A stretch of DNA of 25,143 nucleotides, taken from assembly GCA_024196135.1 (NCBI GenBank), contig JAMQCK010000388.1, positions 1 to 25,143 on the forward strand, read 5' to 3'. Below the pieces are notes generated by a model that was not told where the DNA came from, ran no database searches, and saw nothing but the letters and a program-made list of their open reading frames with translations. Numbering within the stretch: position 1 is the stretch's first letter; every line of letters starts with the position of its first letter. Shown one piece after another: positions 1-9,378 of this stretch. The position numbers and the translations under genes were made by a program. The DNA comes from Pleurotus ostreatus/Saccharomyces cerevisiae fusant (lineage: Eukaryota > Opisthokonta).

Positions 1-2
1 TG

Positions 3-2438
3 CCGTCGCCCTCTACCCATCGTCATAGCGCAGATGACGAGGGTGTCGCGCTCTATGATGATCAGCCACCTTCCCCCGCGCCTGCCGCGCCTGCCGCGCC
101 TCAGCTGCGCACACCGCCGCCCACATCGCCGCCGGCACCCTCTACGCCGCTTCAGCAGCCAGCTGAGCAGCCTACCACGCCGCCTAGCGCGCGCCCACCG
201 CCGCCATCCACGCCTCAGCCGTCTCGCACTGCGCCGCCTAGCCAGGCCGCGCTTAGAGGCAGACAGCAGCGCGCGTCCGAGCAGCAGCAGGCGCCGCCTC
301 GCCCGCGCAGTCCGTCCCCTCCATGGGAGACAGTGCGGCCGTCTACGTCTAGTGGACCGTCGCAGTCGCGCTTGCCACGCGCGACTAAACCAACCCACAG
401 CTTATCTGAGCGCAACCTGACGAGTCGCGCTTGGCAGAAGCAAGCAGCGCCGCCTTCTACAGGCCGCGCTAGCTCGTCCGCACCTGCGCCGCCGCCGCAG
501 GTGACGTCCCCAAATCGGTTCGCGCCGTTATCTAGCGGCTTGGAGGAGGTGGAGGAGCAGGAGGAGCAGGAGCAGGAGGAGCAGAGCGAGCAGAGTGAGC
601 AGGGGGTGCAGGGGGTGCAGGAGGATGATGCGCAGGACAGAGCAGAGGCGAGGCGCAGGATGATGGATTGGTCAGGGAGTGATGATGAGCTGCGGGTCAC
701 TGATGAGACACCTATCCCAGGAGCGCACGTCCTACAGGCCGGCCTCGACTACGTCTTCAGCGGCATCACCCAAGAGGACTGGTCAGTAGAACAGGCCCTC
801 GACTTCGCCCTTGCCACTACAGTCGCGCCGGACCCGCAGCAAGGCGAGCCCAAGACGTTTGCTGAAGCGCTGCTTCGCCCGGACAAAGCGAAGTGGATCG
901 AGGCCGCATTCGACGAGGTGCAGGCGCTGGTGGACAACGGCACCTTCGAGGTGGTCGAGCTGCCTCCGGGCAAGCGCGCCATTGGCAGCCGGTGGGTGTT
1001 CAAGGTGAAGCGCAATGCTGATGGGTCTATCGAGCGGTACAAGGCGCGCTGCGTCGCGCAGGGCTTCTCGCAGCGCCCCGGCTTCGAGTACACCGAGACC
1101 TTCGCCCCTACGCCGAAGTGGGCCGCCATCCGCGCCATTCTCGCCCTTGCCGCCATGGACGACCTCGTCCTCTACTCGATCGACATCAGCAACGCGTTCC
1201 TGAACGGTGCGCTCGCCGAGGAGATCTACATGCGCCAGCCACCCGGCTTCAAGCTCGGCATTGACCCGGACAGGGACTATGTGTGGCGCCTGAAGAAGTC
1301 GCTCTATGGGCTGAAGCAGGCGAGTCATGTCTGGCACGAGACGCTGAACAAGGTGCTTGTGGAGATGGGCTTCACGCGCATCCTCTGCGACCACAGCGTG
1401 TGGGTGTATGGGCGCGGCGATGCGCGCATCCTCGTGCCGGTCTTTGTGGACGACATGACGATTGGGTGCAAGACTGACGCGCAGGCGCTCGGCATCATCA
1501 GCGAGCTGAAGAAGCACTTCAAGCTGCGCGAGTTGGGTCCTACCACCTGGCTACTGGGCGTTGCCATTGAGCGCGAGCGCAGCCAGCGCACGCTGTCTCT
1601 TTCGCAGCGCCAGTACGCGGTGGACGTCCTAGAGCGGTTTGGCATGGCCGACTGCCACCCGGTCACCACCCCGCTCGACCCCTCGCACAAGCTCAGCGCT
1701 GCCGACGCTCCTGTCACGCCGGAGGACATCGAGTTCATGTCCACCCGCGCTAAGGAGTACGCCTCTGCCGTTGGCGCCATCGCCTGGCTCGCCCTCGCCA
1801 CTCGTCCCGACCTCGCCTACCCGGTCTCTGTCCTCGCTCGCTTCACTGGCAACCCCGGCCGCTCGCACTGGCGCGCGCTCATGCACCTCTTCCGCTATCT
1901 GAAGGGCACGCTTGACTACAAGCTGACCTATGACGGCAAGGCGGTGAATGCGCGCTCCGAGCTCTTCTACACCTACACCGACGCGGACCACGGCGGTAAT
2001 CCGGACAACGGTCGGTCTACCAGCGGCCAGATTGTCATGATGGCAGGTGGAGCGGTCTCCTGGTCCTCGAAGCTGCAGACTATAGTCGCGCTTTCGACTA
2101 CCGAGGCAGAGTACGTTGCGGCGTGCTCAGCCGGCCAGGAGATCCTCTGGATGCGCAACTTCCTGACTGAGTGTGGCTACTCGGTCAAGAGCACGCCCTC
2201 CACCCTCTACATCGACAACAACTCGGCGCTGCAGGTGGCCAAGAACCCGGAGCATCATGGGCGCATGAAGCACTTGGACCTGCGCTTCTACTGGCTGCGC
2301 GATGAGGTGTATCGCGGCAGCATCCGCCTTGTCCATCTGCAGACAGCGGACATGCCGGCTGACATGCTGACCAAGGCCCTAGGCCGGGTCAAGCTGCAGC
2401 ACATGGCTGCGCTCTCTGGGCTTGGATTTGGGCGCTAG
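3..2438 (+). CDS. Copia-type polyprotein, C-terminal part (reverse transcriptase + RNase H), 5' partial
   Basis: The frame is open from base 3 to the TAG at 2436-2438, 811 codons, and continues leftward beyond the window. The first 230 codons are a low-complexity P/S/A/R/Q-rich linker. A Glu/Gln-rich run (about 541-640) follows, typical of the spacer between integrase and reverse transcriptase. The RVT_2 domain covers about 880-1640, with SRWVFKVK, SLYGLKQA and the catalytic FVDDM (1443-1457; YVDD in most relatives). RNase H1 covers about 1960-2370, with YTDAD, GRSTSG, STTEAEYVA, YIDNNSAL and ADMLTK. It would copy element RNA into cDNA in cytoplasmic virus-like particles. All key residues seem intact, so this copy may still be active or only recently silenced. 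There is no in-window start; the ATG/GTG codons near 333 are internal. Confidence 0.96.
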   Translation, partial: PSPSTHRHSADDEGVALYDDQPPSPAPAAPAAPQLRTPPPTSPPAPSTPLQQPAEQPTTPPSARPPPPSTPQPSRTAPPSQAALRGRQQRASEQQQAPPRPRSPSPPWETVRPSTSSGPSQSRLPRATKPTHSLSERNLTSRAWQKQAAPPSTGRASSSAPAPPPQVTSPNRFAPLSSGLEEVEEQEEQEQEEQSEQSEQGVQGVQEDDAQDRAEARRRMMDWSGSDDELRVTDETPIPGAHVLQAGLDYVFSGITQEDWSVEQALDFALATTVAPDPQQGEPKTFAEALLRPDKAKWIEAAFDEVQALVDNGTFEVVELPPGKRAIGSRWVFKVKRNADGSIERYKARCVAQGFSQRPGFEYTETFAPTPKWAAIRAILALAAMDDLVLYSIDISNAFLNGALAEEIYMRQPPGFKLGIDPDRDYVWRLKKSLYGLKQASHVWHETLNKVLVEMGFTRILCDHSVWVYGRGDARILVPVFVDDMTIGCKTDAQALGIISELKKHFKLRELGPTTWLLGVAIERERSQRTLSLSQRQYAVDVLERFGMADCHPVTTPLDPSHKLSAADAPVTPEDIEFMSTRAKEYASAVGAIAWLALATRPDLAYPVSVLARFTGNPGRSHWRALMHLFRYLKGTLDYKLTYDGKAVNARSELFYTYTDADHGGNPDNGRSTSGQIVMMAGGAVSWSSKLQTIVALSTTEAEYVAACSAGQEILWMRNFLTECGYSVKSTPSTLYIDNNSALQVAKNPEHHGRMKHLDLRFYWLRDEVYRGSIRLVHLQTADMPADMLTKALGRVKLQHMAALSGLGFGR

Positions 2439-2449
2439 GACGTGCTCGA

Positions 2450-2460
2450 TCAAGGGGGTG
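2450..2460 (+). other. Polypurine tract of the retrotransposon
   Basis: The purine-rich TCAAGGGGGTG sits 12 bases after the pol stop and directly before TGTTGGACTT, the LTR start. In LTR elements this tract primes plus-strand cDNA synthesis. Position and composition fit well. Confidence 0.75.
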
Positions 2461-2769
2461 TGTTGGACTTGGTGTCTACGCGCTCTCTAGCGCCTATGGT
2501 ATTTTTCTATGATTTTACGGACTTTTTCCTGGTACTGTACGCTTACCTACAGTCCAACTTGTGCGCTCGCGCCTTACTGCCGAGCGCCACGTTATTTCCC
2601 GGCATTTTCCGGCCGCTCCTGCCTAGAGCGGCACATCCGAGTCTTTTCTCTTCCTGACTCGTTTGCTGTCGCTCTAGGTGCGTAGTTATGCGTAGTATCT
2701 CGCTACTTGTGAATCTGACTCGTTTGCTGTCGCTCTAGTGTGATCACTGGCTCGATTCTACCTCGGACA
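2461..2769 (+). repeat. 3' LTR of the copia element (right end approximate)
   Basis: It starts with TGTTGGACTT right after the polypurine tract. The end is placed at CGGACA (2764-2769), the best nearby ACA match, giving about 309 bp. Inside, a 24-bp sequence (2654-2677) is repeated exactly at 2715-2738 with a 61-bp period. The 5' LTR is out of view, so the end cannot be fixed by comparison. Confidence 0.6.
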
Positions 2770-2835
2770 GATATCTCGGCTGATATGCCGTCCTTGCGCT
2801 GCCCAGGGATGCAAATGGGTAACGTGACAACTGAT

Positions 2836-2845
2836 GTCACGTGAC
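2836..2845. promoter_or_regulatory. GTCACGTGAC palindrome (bHLH/E-box type site)
   Basis: This perfect 10-bp palindrome contains the CACGTG core bound by fungal bHLH factors such as Cbf1 and Pho4. It lies about 70 bp beyond the inferred LTR end and about 130 bp from the 3' end of the doubtful minus-strand gene, so no promoter role is apparent. It may be chance. Confidence 0.25.
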
Positions 2846-2969
2846 CGACGCCAGGCAAGATTTTCGCAGCAGAGATGGTTGAATAGCAGGGATGGATAGC
2901 TCTTGCATATTTTGTGTCGAAGCTACGCAGTCGTAATTAGCGAGACTTGTTGTTATCATAGATAGAGGC

Positions 2970-3420
2970 TCACTTGATGCTGACATCAGGCAGGAAACAG
3001 CTGAGTATCTTTCCTACCAACGGCCCAAGGACAAATCGTTTAGTCTCCGGTCCCAGGTGATGGAGGCTGGCTTCGACATCGAGGCGGCCGTGTATGGTTG
3101 CATACCCCTCTTCCAGCGCAGTTTCCATCGCATTCAAGAGACTTGAATTGTTGCGTTCAACCTTTTTTGTTAGGTGAATAAACATTTGGCGAGAACTAAG
3201 CGCCACGAAAACTCACATTGACGCGCGCTTCTACCTCACACAACGCATCGAAAATCCCCGCTACTGGAGATGGCCATTCTTCTGCAGAGTGAACAATATG
3301 AGGTGTAAGGAATACGCCCCGAGGCATGCGAAATATTCCTTCAGTCATGAGCGGCGGCATGAAGGTCAAGAACAACAGCGGACACACAATCAAAAGCGAA
3401 CGTGATCGTGTGACATTCAT
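2970..3420 (-). CDS. Possible small secreted protein, two exons, family unknown
   Basis: Proposed exons are 3420-3217 and 3161-2970, giving 131 aa. The joint has a good donor (AAT|GTGAGT) and a CTAAC branch site 8 nt before an AAG acceptor. The 55-nt intron removes an in-frame stop, and both halves read in phase 0. The N-terminus starts MNVTRSRS and runs into a hydrophobic stretch (about residues 9-25), a plausible signal peptide. The rest is a mixed sequence with the features GIFDALCEVEARVN and HLGPETKRFVLGPLVGK. I recognise no family. Upstream sequence stays open to about 3507 in the same frame, so the start could be earlier or more exons could exist. It lies next to a retrotransposon and may be a decaying gene. 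Confidence 0.38.
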
Positions 3421-4451
3421 GATCACGCGCCACCTGAACGAGACGTCTGAAGAGGTCAACATTTCGACTCCTCCTAAGCTGAACCTTTTGAGACAATCTG
3501 CTTTCACGCACTTCGTCTCTCAGGCACATTACAGTGGCGGTCACAGTCAGCGATAGCAGATCGTACGAAGCCTAAAATCTTGCAAGCAATACATCTAATG
3601 ATCTGACGCCAACCAACTTGAAAGGCTTCAAGAACGCTTCACGATTTGTGGCACAAGCTTCTCCGCTGATAGGCATGGCAGGCGGGTCATGCATTGAGTG
3701 GGTGTCGCAGTACAGACACAGACAAAAAGAGTGAATAGGTACAAAGTCCAAAGGGGCGATGGGCGCGAAGTCAAGCGAAGCAGCAACCTAACCGAGCGGG
3801 AGAAGCCCGGTGTAGCAAGGGTCTTTGGTGGGAGAGAGCACACGCAAGGGCGTGAGTGAGCTGCACGACCATACGTGGGCCGCACGGTCATGAGTGGACG
3901 GCGCGGTCATGAGTGGACGGCACGGTCATAGGCTAGGTGAACGGCACGGTCATAGGCTAGGTGAACGGCACGGTCATAGGCTAGGTGAACGGCACGGGGA
4001 CGCGTGGACGAAATATGCCAGTGAATGGAACGTGCAAGCCCCAACAGCGCACCCTCGCTCACACCGCCCCCAAAAGCGACAAAACAAAACTAGTGTACAA
4101 GCGAATTAAGCGGGAGGATATACGGGAAGGAAGGTCCGATGGTTTCTAGGCGTGCGCAGAGACTGTTGGGACAACAGGTGGGGATGAGAGGACAGGCAGG
4201 GGACGAGAACAGGCAGGGGACGAGAGCAGGGGAGCGGCTATGTACCAGGGAGGTGGCTATATGTACCAGAGGTGGTGGTGATATGGTACAGAGACAGGGA
4301 TGAGGCAAAGGGAGGCGACTGCGCTGCGGAGCGGCGTTAGGCCGCGTGTTGAGGATATACAACGCTGGATTGAAGGTCAGAGTGGGCGCTCAAGAAGCTA
4401 GGATCGACCTACATGGCGATCTAGGCGAGCAGGACGGTCAAGTCGCGTCGG
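3421..4451. other. Gene-poor stretch with tandem repeats
   Basis: I see no convincing gene here. It holds the 19/24-bp tandem array at 3883-3992. A G-rich stretch at about 4180-4320 has partial duplications, for example CAGGGGACGAGA twice near 4198-4230 and ATGTACCAG twice near 4240-4270. The right part should include the 3' UTR of the minus-strand GPI protein gene. Confidence 0.6.
3883..3992. repeat. Tandem repeat array, two 19-bp plus three 24-bp units
   Basis: Units at 3883-3901 and 3902-3920 share a 19-bp form (CACGGTCATGAGTGGACGG, one base changed in the second). Units at 3921-3944, 3945-3968 and 3969-3992 are three identical 24-bp copies. All start with CRCGGTCAT and end with an ACGG type sequence. 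A partial CACGGGGA follows. The short form probably expanded into the longer one by slippage. It is read through by a small open frame but does not look coding. Confidence 0.9.
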
Positions 4452-5702
4452 CTACAAAACCGCGGCGAGCATGTAAAGCGACAACGCGCCCACACATGAC
4501 ACCGTCAGCGCACTGCTAACACTCGCCCGTCCCGCCCCATTCGAGTCCCCATCATCCCCCTCCGCATTCGTCCCCGCGCTCGCACTAGGCGCCGCACTCG
4601 TCGACCCCGTCGCCGCCGCGCTCCTCGACGTGCTCATCCTGCTACTCGCACTCCCCGTCGACCCCCCACTCGTCGCCGACAAACTGGGTATCGGGCTCAG
4701 GCTCGTCGACAGCGTGCCGACGGTGACCGTGCTTATGCTCGGCGTGACCGGCGAGACGAAGGTGTCGCTGGTGAGCGTCGAGGGCACGGGGAGCTCGGAG
4801 GTGAGGGACGCGACGGGCTGCCCGCGCGTGCCGGACATGCCGGTGAGGCGGAAGAAGGGGGAGTACTCCGTGTAGGCGGTGCCGGAGGCGTCGGTGAGGG
4901 CGGTGGAGGTGAAGACGAGGTAACTGGGTGGCGGGTTAGCAACAGTCAGAGGTCAGGAGGGGGAGCGGTTTGCGTGTAGGGGGGAGTGGGCTCACTAGGA
5001 ATCTGCGTCCGGGCCCGCCTCTGGGTTCGGCTGATGAGGAAGCGTCAGCGAGGTGGGAGCGGTGTATGCTGGCCGGCTTACCGTAAACGTCATGGAATGG
5101 GTTGCGGACACGTCAACGGGTTCTATGGATTGAACTAGTTGCTACATGGCGCGAGCGGAGTGATAGAGCGAGAGCAGCCGGGACCGGGGCGAAGGTGAAG
5201 GGTAGAGGTATCGACGATTCAGAGCGCAGGAAGGTATCGTCAGGTACCATGCTATCCCAATTGTGCATAGGCACGCACCATGTTGTCCATGTAAAGTCCT
5301 ATCCGAGAGACGCCGATGGACGCGAGTTTCGGAGAGTTGCCATCGTCTAGCCAATCGACAGTGCATGGCTGACCTGCCTGACAGGTCGAACCGGATGCCG
5401 GGCTAACGATCTATGGTAGCGGCGAGGGGTATGCCGATGGTCAAGGTGGGACAGATGGCAAGGGTGTAGAAAGACGTCGGAAGTGTATGAGAGGTAAAGC
5501 AGAGTATAGCGAGCGCAATGATGATTCCCGAACGTGTCGGAAGACGTAGGCGAGGGGTGAAGGGAAGAATGGGCCGCCACATACGATCGAGAAGGACAGC
5601 CGTCAGCGACCTGACCATAACGAGATAGCGCACACGCACATATAGTTCTGCGCGCGCAAGCGCCACGGCCAGACACAAAACAAGGCATATGGTGGCGAGC
5701 AT
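4452..5702 (-). CDS. KNH-like Ser/Thr-rich GPI-anchored cell-surface protein
   Basis: Five exons: 5702-5640, 5410-5279, 5141-5082, 5030-4996 (35-nt microexon) and 4923-4452, giving 253 aa with consistent phases. Residues 1-18 are a signal peptide (MLATICLVLCLAVALARA). A Kre9/Knh1-type beta domain follows to about residue 130, with IVSPASGSTC, VDWLDDG, IGLYMDNM, PVDVSATHSMTFT, GPDAD and YLVFTSTAL...YSPFFRLTGM. Then comes a Ser/Thr-rich stalk. After a SNGAG-like omega region, a hydrophobic tail (VSSALTVSCVGALSLYMLAAVL) acts as GPI signal. It should sit at the plasma membrane or cell wall. The family is linked to beta-1,6-glucan and wall architecture, but the exact role is not known. It is divergent from the P450 gene. 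The single-frame view shows only the last exon; the others were placed by motif and splice signal. Confidence 0.82.
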
Positions 5703-6418
5703 GGTGGGTAAGGAATGTGTGGTTTATTCGATGGTTTGCGGGATGATTGGTTGGTTCGCGGAGGGTCCGGGATAGGAGAAGTATCGTCCTGCTCCGGCGA
5801 TCGAAGGTCACGTAAACTGATTCGAGGTCTTCGAAGAGTTCGGGGGCTTCTGCAGATGGATTCGAGTCTAACGGGGTGGTACGGCTTGAACCTCTTGCAG
5901 ATCCAAAACGTGCTCTAATGCGGTCGTCTGCGCGGCGACATCGGGAGGGAGCGGGAGTGCGAAGGGGAGCAGAAGCGTAGGTCAGTCAGCGGACACACGG
6001 AGCAGGAGGAGAAGGACGAACGGCGGTCGTTACAGGCGTTACTCGTCGCTGCTGATGGCGCACGGCGAAGGTGACGGTCGAGCTGCCCGCTGATCGCTGA
6101 TGTCATCGCGCTGAGGAAATCCAACCGGCACGTGAGTTCGGAAATTCCCGTTGCTCTTGACCGTCACCACGACTTGCACTAAGTACTTCCAGCCGCACTT
6201 GTTGCACTGCGAGATAGAGAGCCCGCCTGAATGCCAAGAAGTCGACTGGATGTCGGGGGACTCCAGCGGAGTCATATCCTGTCAAGCCTTGTTCCGTCTT
6301 TTACCTCACCGACGGAACCGGACTCTGGCTGAGGGTTAAAAGGCCGGGTGAAGGGACTCCAAAGTACACCCCACCCTTCATTCTACTGCCTCGATACTAC
6401 TCTGGAAGCCTCGCAACG
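5703..6418. promoter_or_regulatory. Divergent promoter region between the GPI protein and P450 genes
   Basis: These 716 bp separate the two start codons. CCAAT (read on the minus strand, 5750-5746) lies about 45 nt upstream of the GPI protein start. A TATA-like TTAAAAGG (6336-6343) lies about 80 nt upstream of the P450 start. Small open frames here show no family motif or codon pattern worth calling. Confidence 0.55.
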
Positions 6419-8708
6419 ATGTCTGGAACACCTCTGTTGAACTCCATCCAGGAGACTATCCTTGAGCTCGACCCTTCTGCGAAGGCAGCCCTTACTGTGG
6501 GCACTGCGACCATGGCTGGGTATACTATCTACAAGAACGTGTCTGGACCAGATGTAAGTCCTTCGTTTCTTTTTCTTCCCTCCTTACTTCGCACCACACA
6601 AGAAGTATCGTCCACACCTCGACGACCACCGTTTATATCCCGTTCCCTCACCAATTTCTTACTCTTTACTGACTTCGCCCCAGCTCTCCCACATCCCCGC
6701 CATAGGCGACTCCGGGTGGCTCTCACCGTATGCCGGTGCTCGCATGTTCCAAGAGCGTGCAAGAGAGATGGTACAGGAGGGCGTCGACAAGTACCCGGGG
6801 CGCGCCTTCCGGGTTCCCCTCATGGATAGCTGGATAGTCGTCATCAGTGGTCGCGGACTCGTTGATGAGCTGCGCGCTGCACGTGAGGACGAGCTGTCCT
6901 TTAGACAAGCGGCGGAAAGGGTCAGTTTTGCCTCTTCTCTCCCGTGCACCAACTTTCGAACGAGCCTAACGAGCAATACGATCACAGATCTTCCAGATGC
7001 AGTACACCTTCGGACTGAACCTCGACCACCACGACTCGCAGCTCCGTGTCGTACAGGGCGACGTTACGCGCAACATTGGGCACTGTTTCGGGGAGATTTA
7101 CGATGAAATCGAGACGGCCTGTACCGATGTCGTTTCCTGCAAGGATGGCGAGGGTAAGCTGGCGTTTATATCATATCAATCCGGTGTACTCATCTAGGAT
7201 CCCTCCACTTTGCAGAATGGTGCACCGTCAACGCCCATGACGCCGTGATGACCCTTGTCAACCGCGTCGGGAATCGATACTTCGTTGGACTGCCCCTTTG
7301 TGAGTCACAACCTTCTTCCTAACTCTGAACGCTATTAACAAATTACAGGCCGACACGAAGGTTTTCTGAAGGCCAACATGGAATTTGCACATGGAGTCAT
7401 GCAGGCAGCCGGCATTCTCCACAAATTCCCCTCCTTCGTCCGTCCGTAAGTGTCCTTCACTCGTCCATCATCTGACTCACCCTGCCGCTCTGTCCTCAAA
7501 TCACCACCGACTCAATCACTGACCCTCACTCTCCAGTCTCATCGGAAAGTACCTCTCGCCCTACCGCGCCATCCGGCACGACCTCCTCCAGCACATCGGC
7601 GCCGTTGTAGCCCAGCGCATCCGCGACGACGACGAACTCGGCATGAACAGGCCAGATCGACCGAACGACCTCATCTCCTGGGTCCTCAGCTACCTCCCGC
7701 CCGAGCTCCGCAACGTCGACGAGATGGTCCTCCGCATCATGCACATCAATTTTGGGGCGCTGCATACTTCGACTTCCGTGCGTGGCCTTCTCCTTCCCTT
7801 CCATAATTCATATCTAGCTGCTTCGAAGCCCGGGCTCATGTTGGCGTTTTTGTTCTCTCCAATCTGCAGATATTCACCTACGCGCTCCTCCACCTCGCCG
7901 CTGAGCCGCATGTCTATCTCGCACCGCTCCGTGAGGAGGCAGAGGAGGTGATCAGCCGCCACGGCTGGGGCAAGACGGCGATGCGGGAGATGCACAAGGT
8001 CGACAGCTTCCTTCGCGAAGCCGGCAGGTTTAATGGGCTGGGATGTCGTGAGTTTCTTTCATTCCGTCAGAACTTGGGAGATTTGTCTCGGGTTGCGAGA
8101 AGGATGATGGGGTTTGGATCCTCGTCAGGACGATATTGGAACACGATCACTAACGACACGCATCCTAGTCTCCCTCGACCGCGTCGTCACGAAGAAAGGC
8201 GGCTACACGTTCTCCGACGGCACCTACATCCCGGAGGGCGTGCGCATCTCTGTCGCGAGCCACGCGACGCATCGGGATGAGGGTGAGTGGTCGTCTGCAT
8301 TCTCACGTGCACATTGCTAACTCGTGCTGCTCTGTGCTAGACTACTACCCCAACGCGCACGTCTTCGACGGCTTCCGCTACTCACGTCTGCGCGAGAGCG
8401 ACCCGACGAAGTACCAGATGGTTAAGACCGACTGCGACTACCTCCTCTTCGGTCACGGCTTCCATGCATGTCCCGGGCGGTGCGTCGACGCTCATTCCGC
8501 CTCTTGCCATACCATTCTCCCACTGACGCTCATCTCTAGCTTCTTCGCCGCGAACGAGCTGAAGGCCATGCTCGCGCACATCGTCTTACACTACGACGTC
8601 CAGCTGGAGGGCGGCTCGCGCGTCAAGCCGGAGAACGAGTGGTTCAGGGATCTCCAATCGCCGAATCACTCGGCGCGGGTTATGTTTAGGAAGCGGTCAC
8701 TGGGATAG
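6419..8708 (+). CDS. Cytochrome P450 monooxygenase
   Basis: Ten exons: 6419-6553, 6684-6920, 6988-7153, 7216-7299, 7349-7445, 7537-7777, 7870-8047, 8169-8282, 8341-8479 and 8540-8708, giving 519 aa, normal for a microsomal P450. All introns are GT-AG and phases match. Residues 22-38 form a weak membrane anchor. The I-helix reads NFGALHTSTS (311-320), an AxxHT pattern as in ent-kaurene-oxidase-like and CYP512-type fungal P450s, rather than AGxDT. The K-helix ExxR is EAGR (370-373). The haem loop FGHGFHACPGR (454-464) carries the ligand Cys461. GLPLCRHEGF near residue 206 is also typical of that group. It should oxidise a hydrophobic substrate such as a terpenoid or steroid with a P450 reductase at the ER. 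The substrate is not predictable, and no terpene synthase or other pathway gene is nearby. Confidence 0.95.
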
Positions 8709-9378
8709 TACGACACACAGGCTTGGTCAATGGTGCCTCCCATGGCGAGTGCTTTGGTAACTGTTCGAGAAGGCAGGGCGCTGGATTACCATGTTACATG
8801 CCTTCATTAGCGGCGGAATACCTACTGCATGGAATGTTTAGCATCTGCACTCTTGATCTGTTTGACCGCCCTTTTCTTGAGAGGGTATGGCACCATAGTC
8901 TCCTGCGTACAAGGTATGAGTTTGAAACCAAGGCACCACCGGCGTTTGCCGAATTCCGATCCATAAAATTACTAAATAAGGGCATCTGTCGTTGTAGGCG
9001 CCACCGCCTGTTCACATCTGCCTCCAAATTGAATGCATACGGCGGCTGAGACGTGCTGCATTGACACCGTCTGCCAGATTGCTGAGCATGTGGCTCTCCG
9101 CGCGCCCTGCCAGACACCCACACCTGCGTAACTCAGGCCCGCGCGGGTATCTGCGGTCGCCCACCGACCGCGTGGAACGGTGATTGGAAGGTGATGACCA
9201 TCGCATGCTTCGAATGCAGCGCCCTCACCTCTTTCTCTTCCTCCCCCTCATCACTTCCAGCGGGCCGCGCTCGCAGGGAACGCTCCTCCGCCTTCTCACG
9301 CTACTTCTATAGCGCGACTTCTCAGACTTCGGTCCTGTCTTTATATAACACGTTCGTTCCGGATTCATACCATCCGCC
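8709..9378. promoter_or_regulatory. Intergenic: P450 3' end and promoter of the APP1-like gene
   Basis: These 670 bp show no convincing gene. A clear TATA box, TATATAA (9342-9348), lies only 31 nt upstream of the APP1-like start codon. Unless another start site is used, the 5' UTR would be very short. A pyrimidine-rich stretch at about 9227-9260 precedes it. Confidence 0.5.

Larger units (their letters stand above)
1..2769 (+). mobile_element. Ty1/copia LTR retrotransposon, 3' part (left end outside window)
   Basis: The segment holds the end of a pol open frame, then a polypurine tract and an LTR beginning TGTTGGA. This is the usual 3' order of a copia element: reverse transcriptase and RNase H are the last domains. 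Gag, protease, most of integrase and the 5' LTR must lie to the left. The visible frame has no stop or frameshift, so the copy looks young. The right limit rests on a weak TGT...ACA match and could move by some tens of bases. Confidence 0.93.

Noticed and set aside
783..1517. A 244-codon minus-strand open frame
   Set aside because: It is the antisense shadow of the reverse transcriptase domain and has no motif of its own.
6039..6275. Minus-strand frame with CNKCG, resembling a zinc ribbon
   Set aside because: Only one CxxC pair is present, no splice joins extend it, and it lies within the divergent promoter region.
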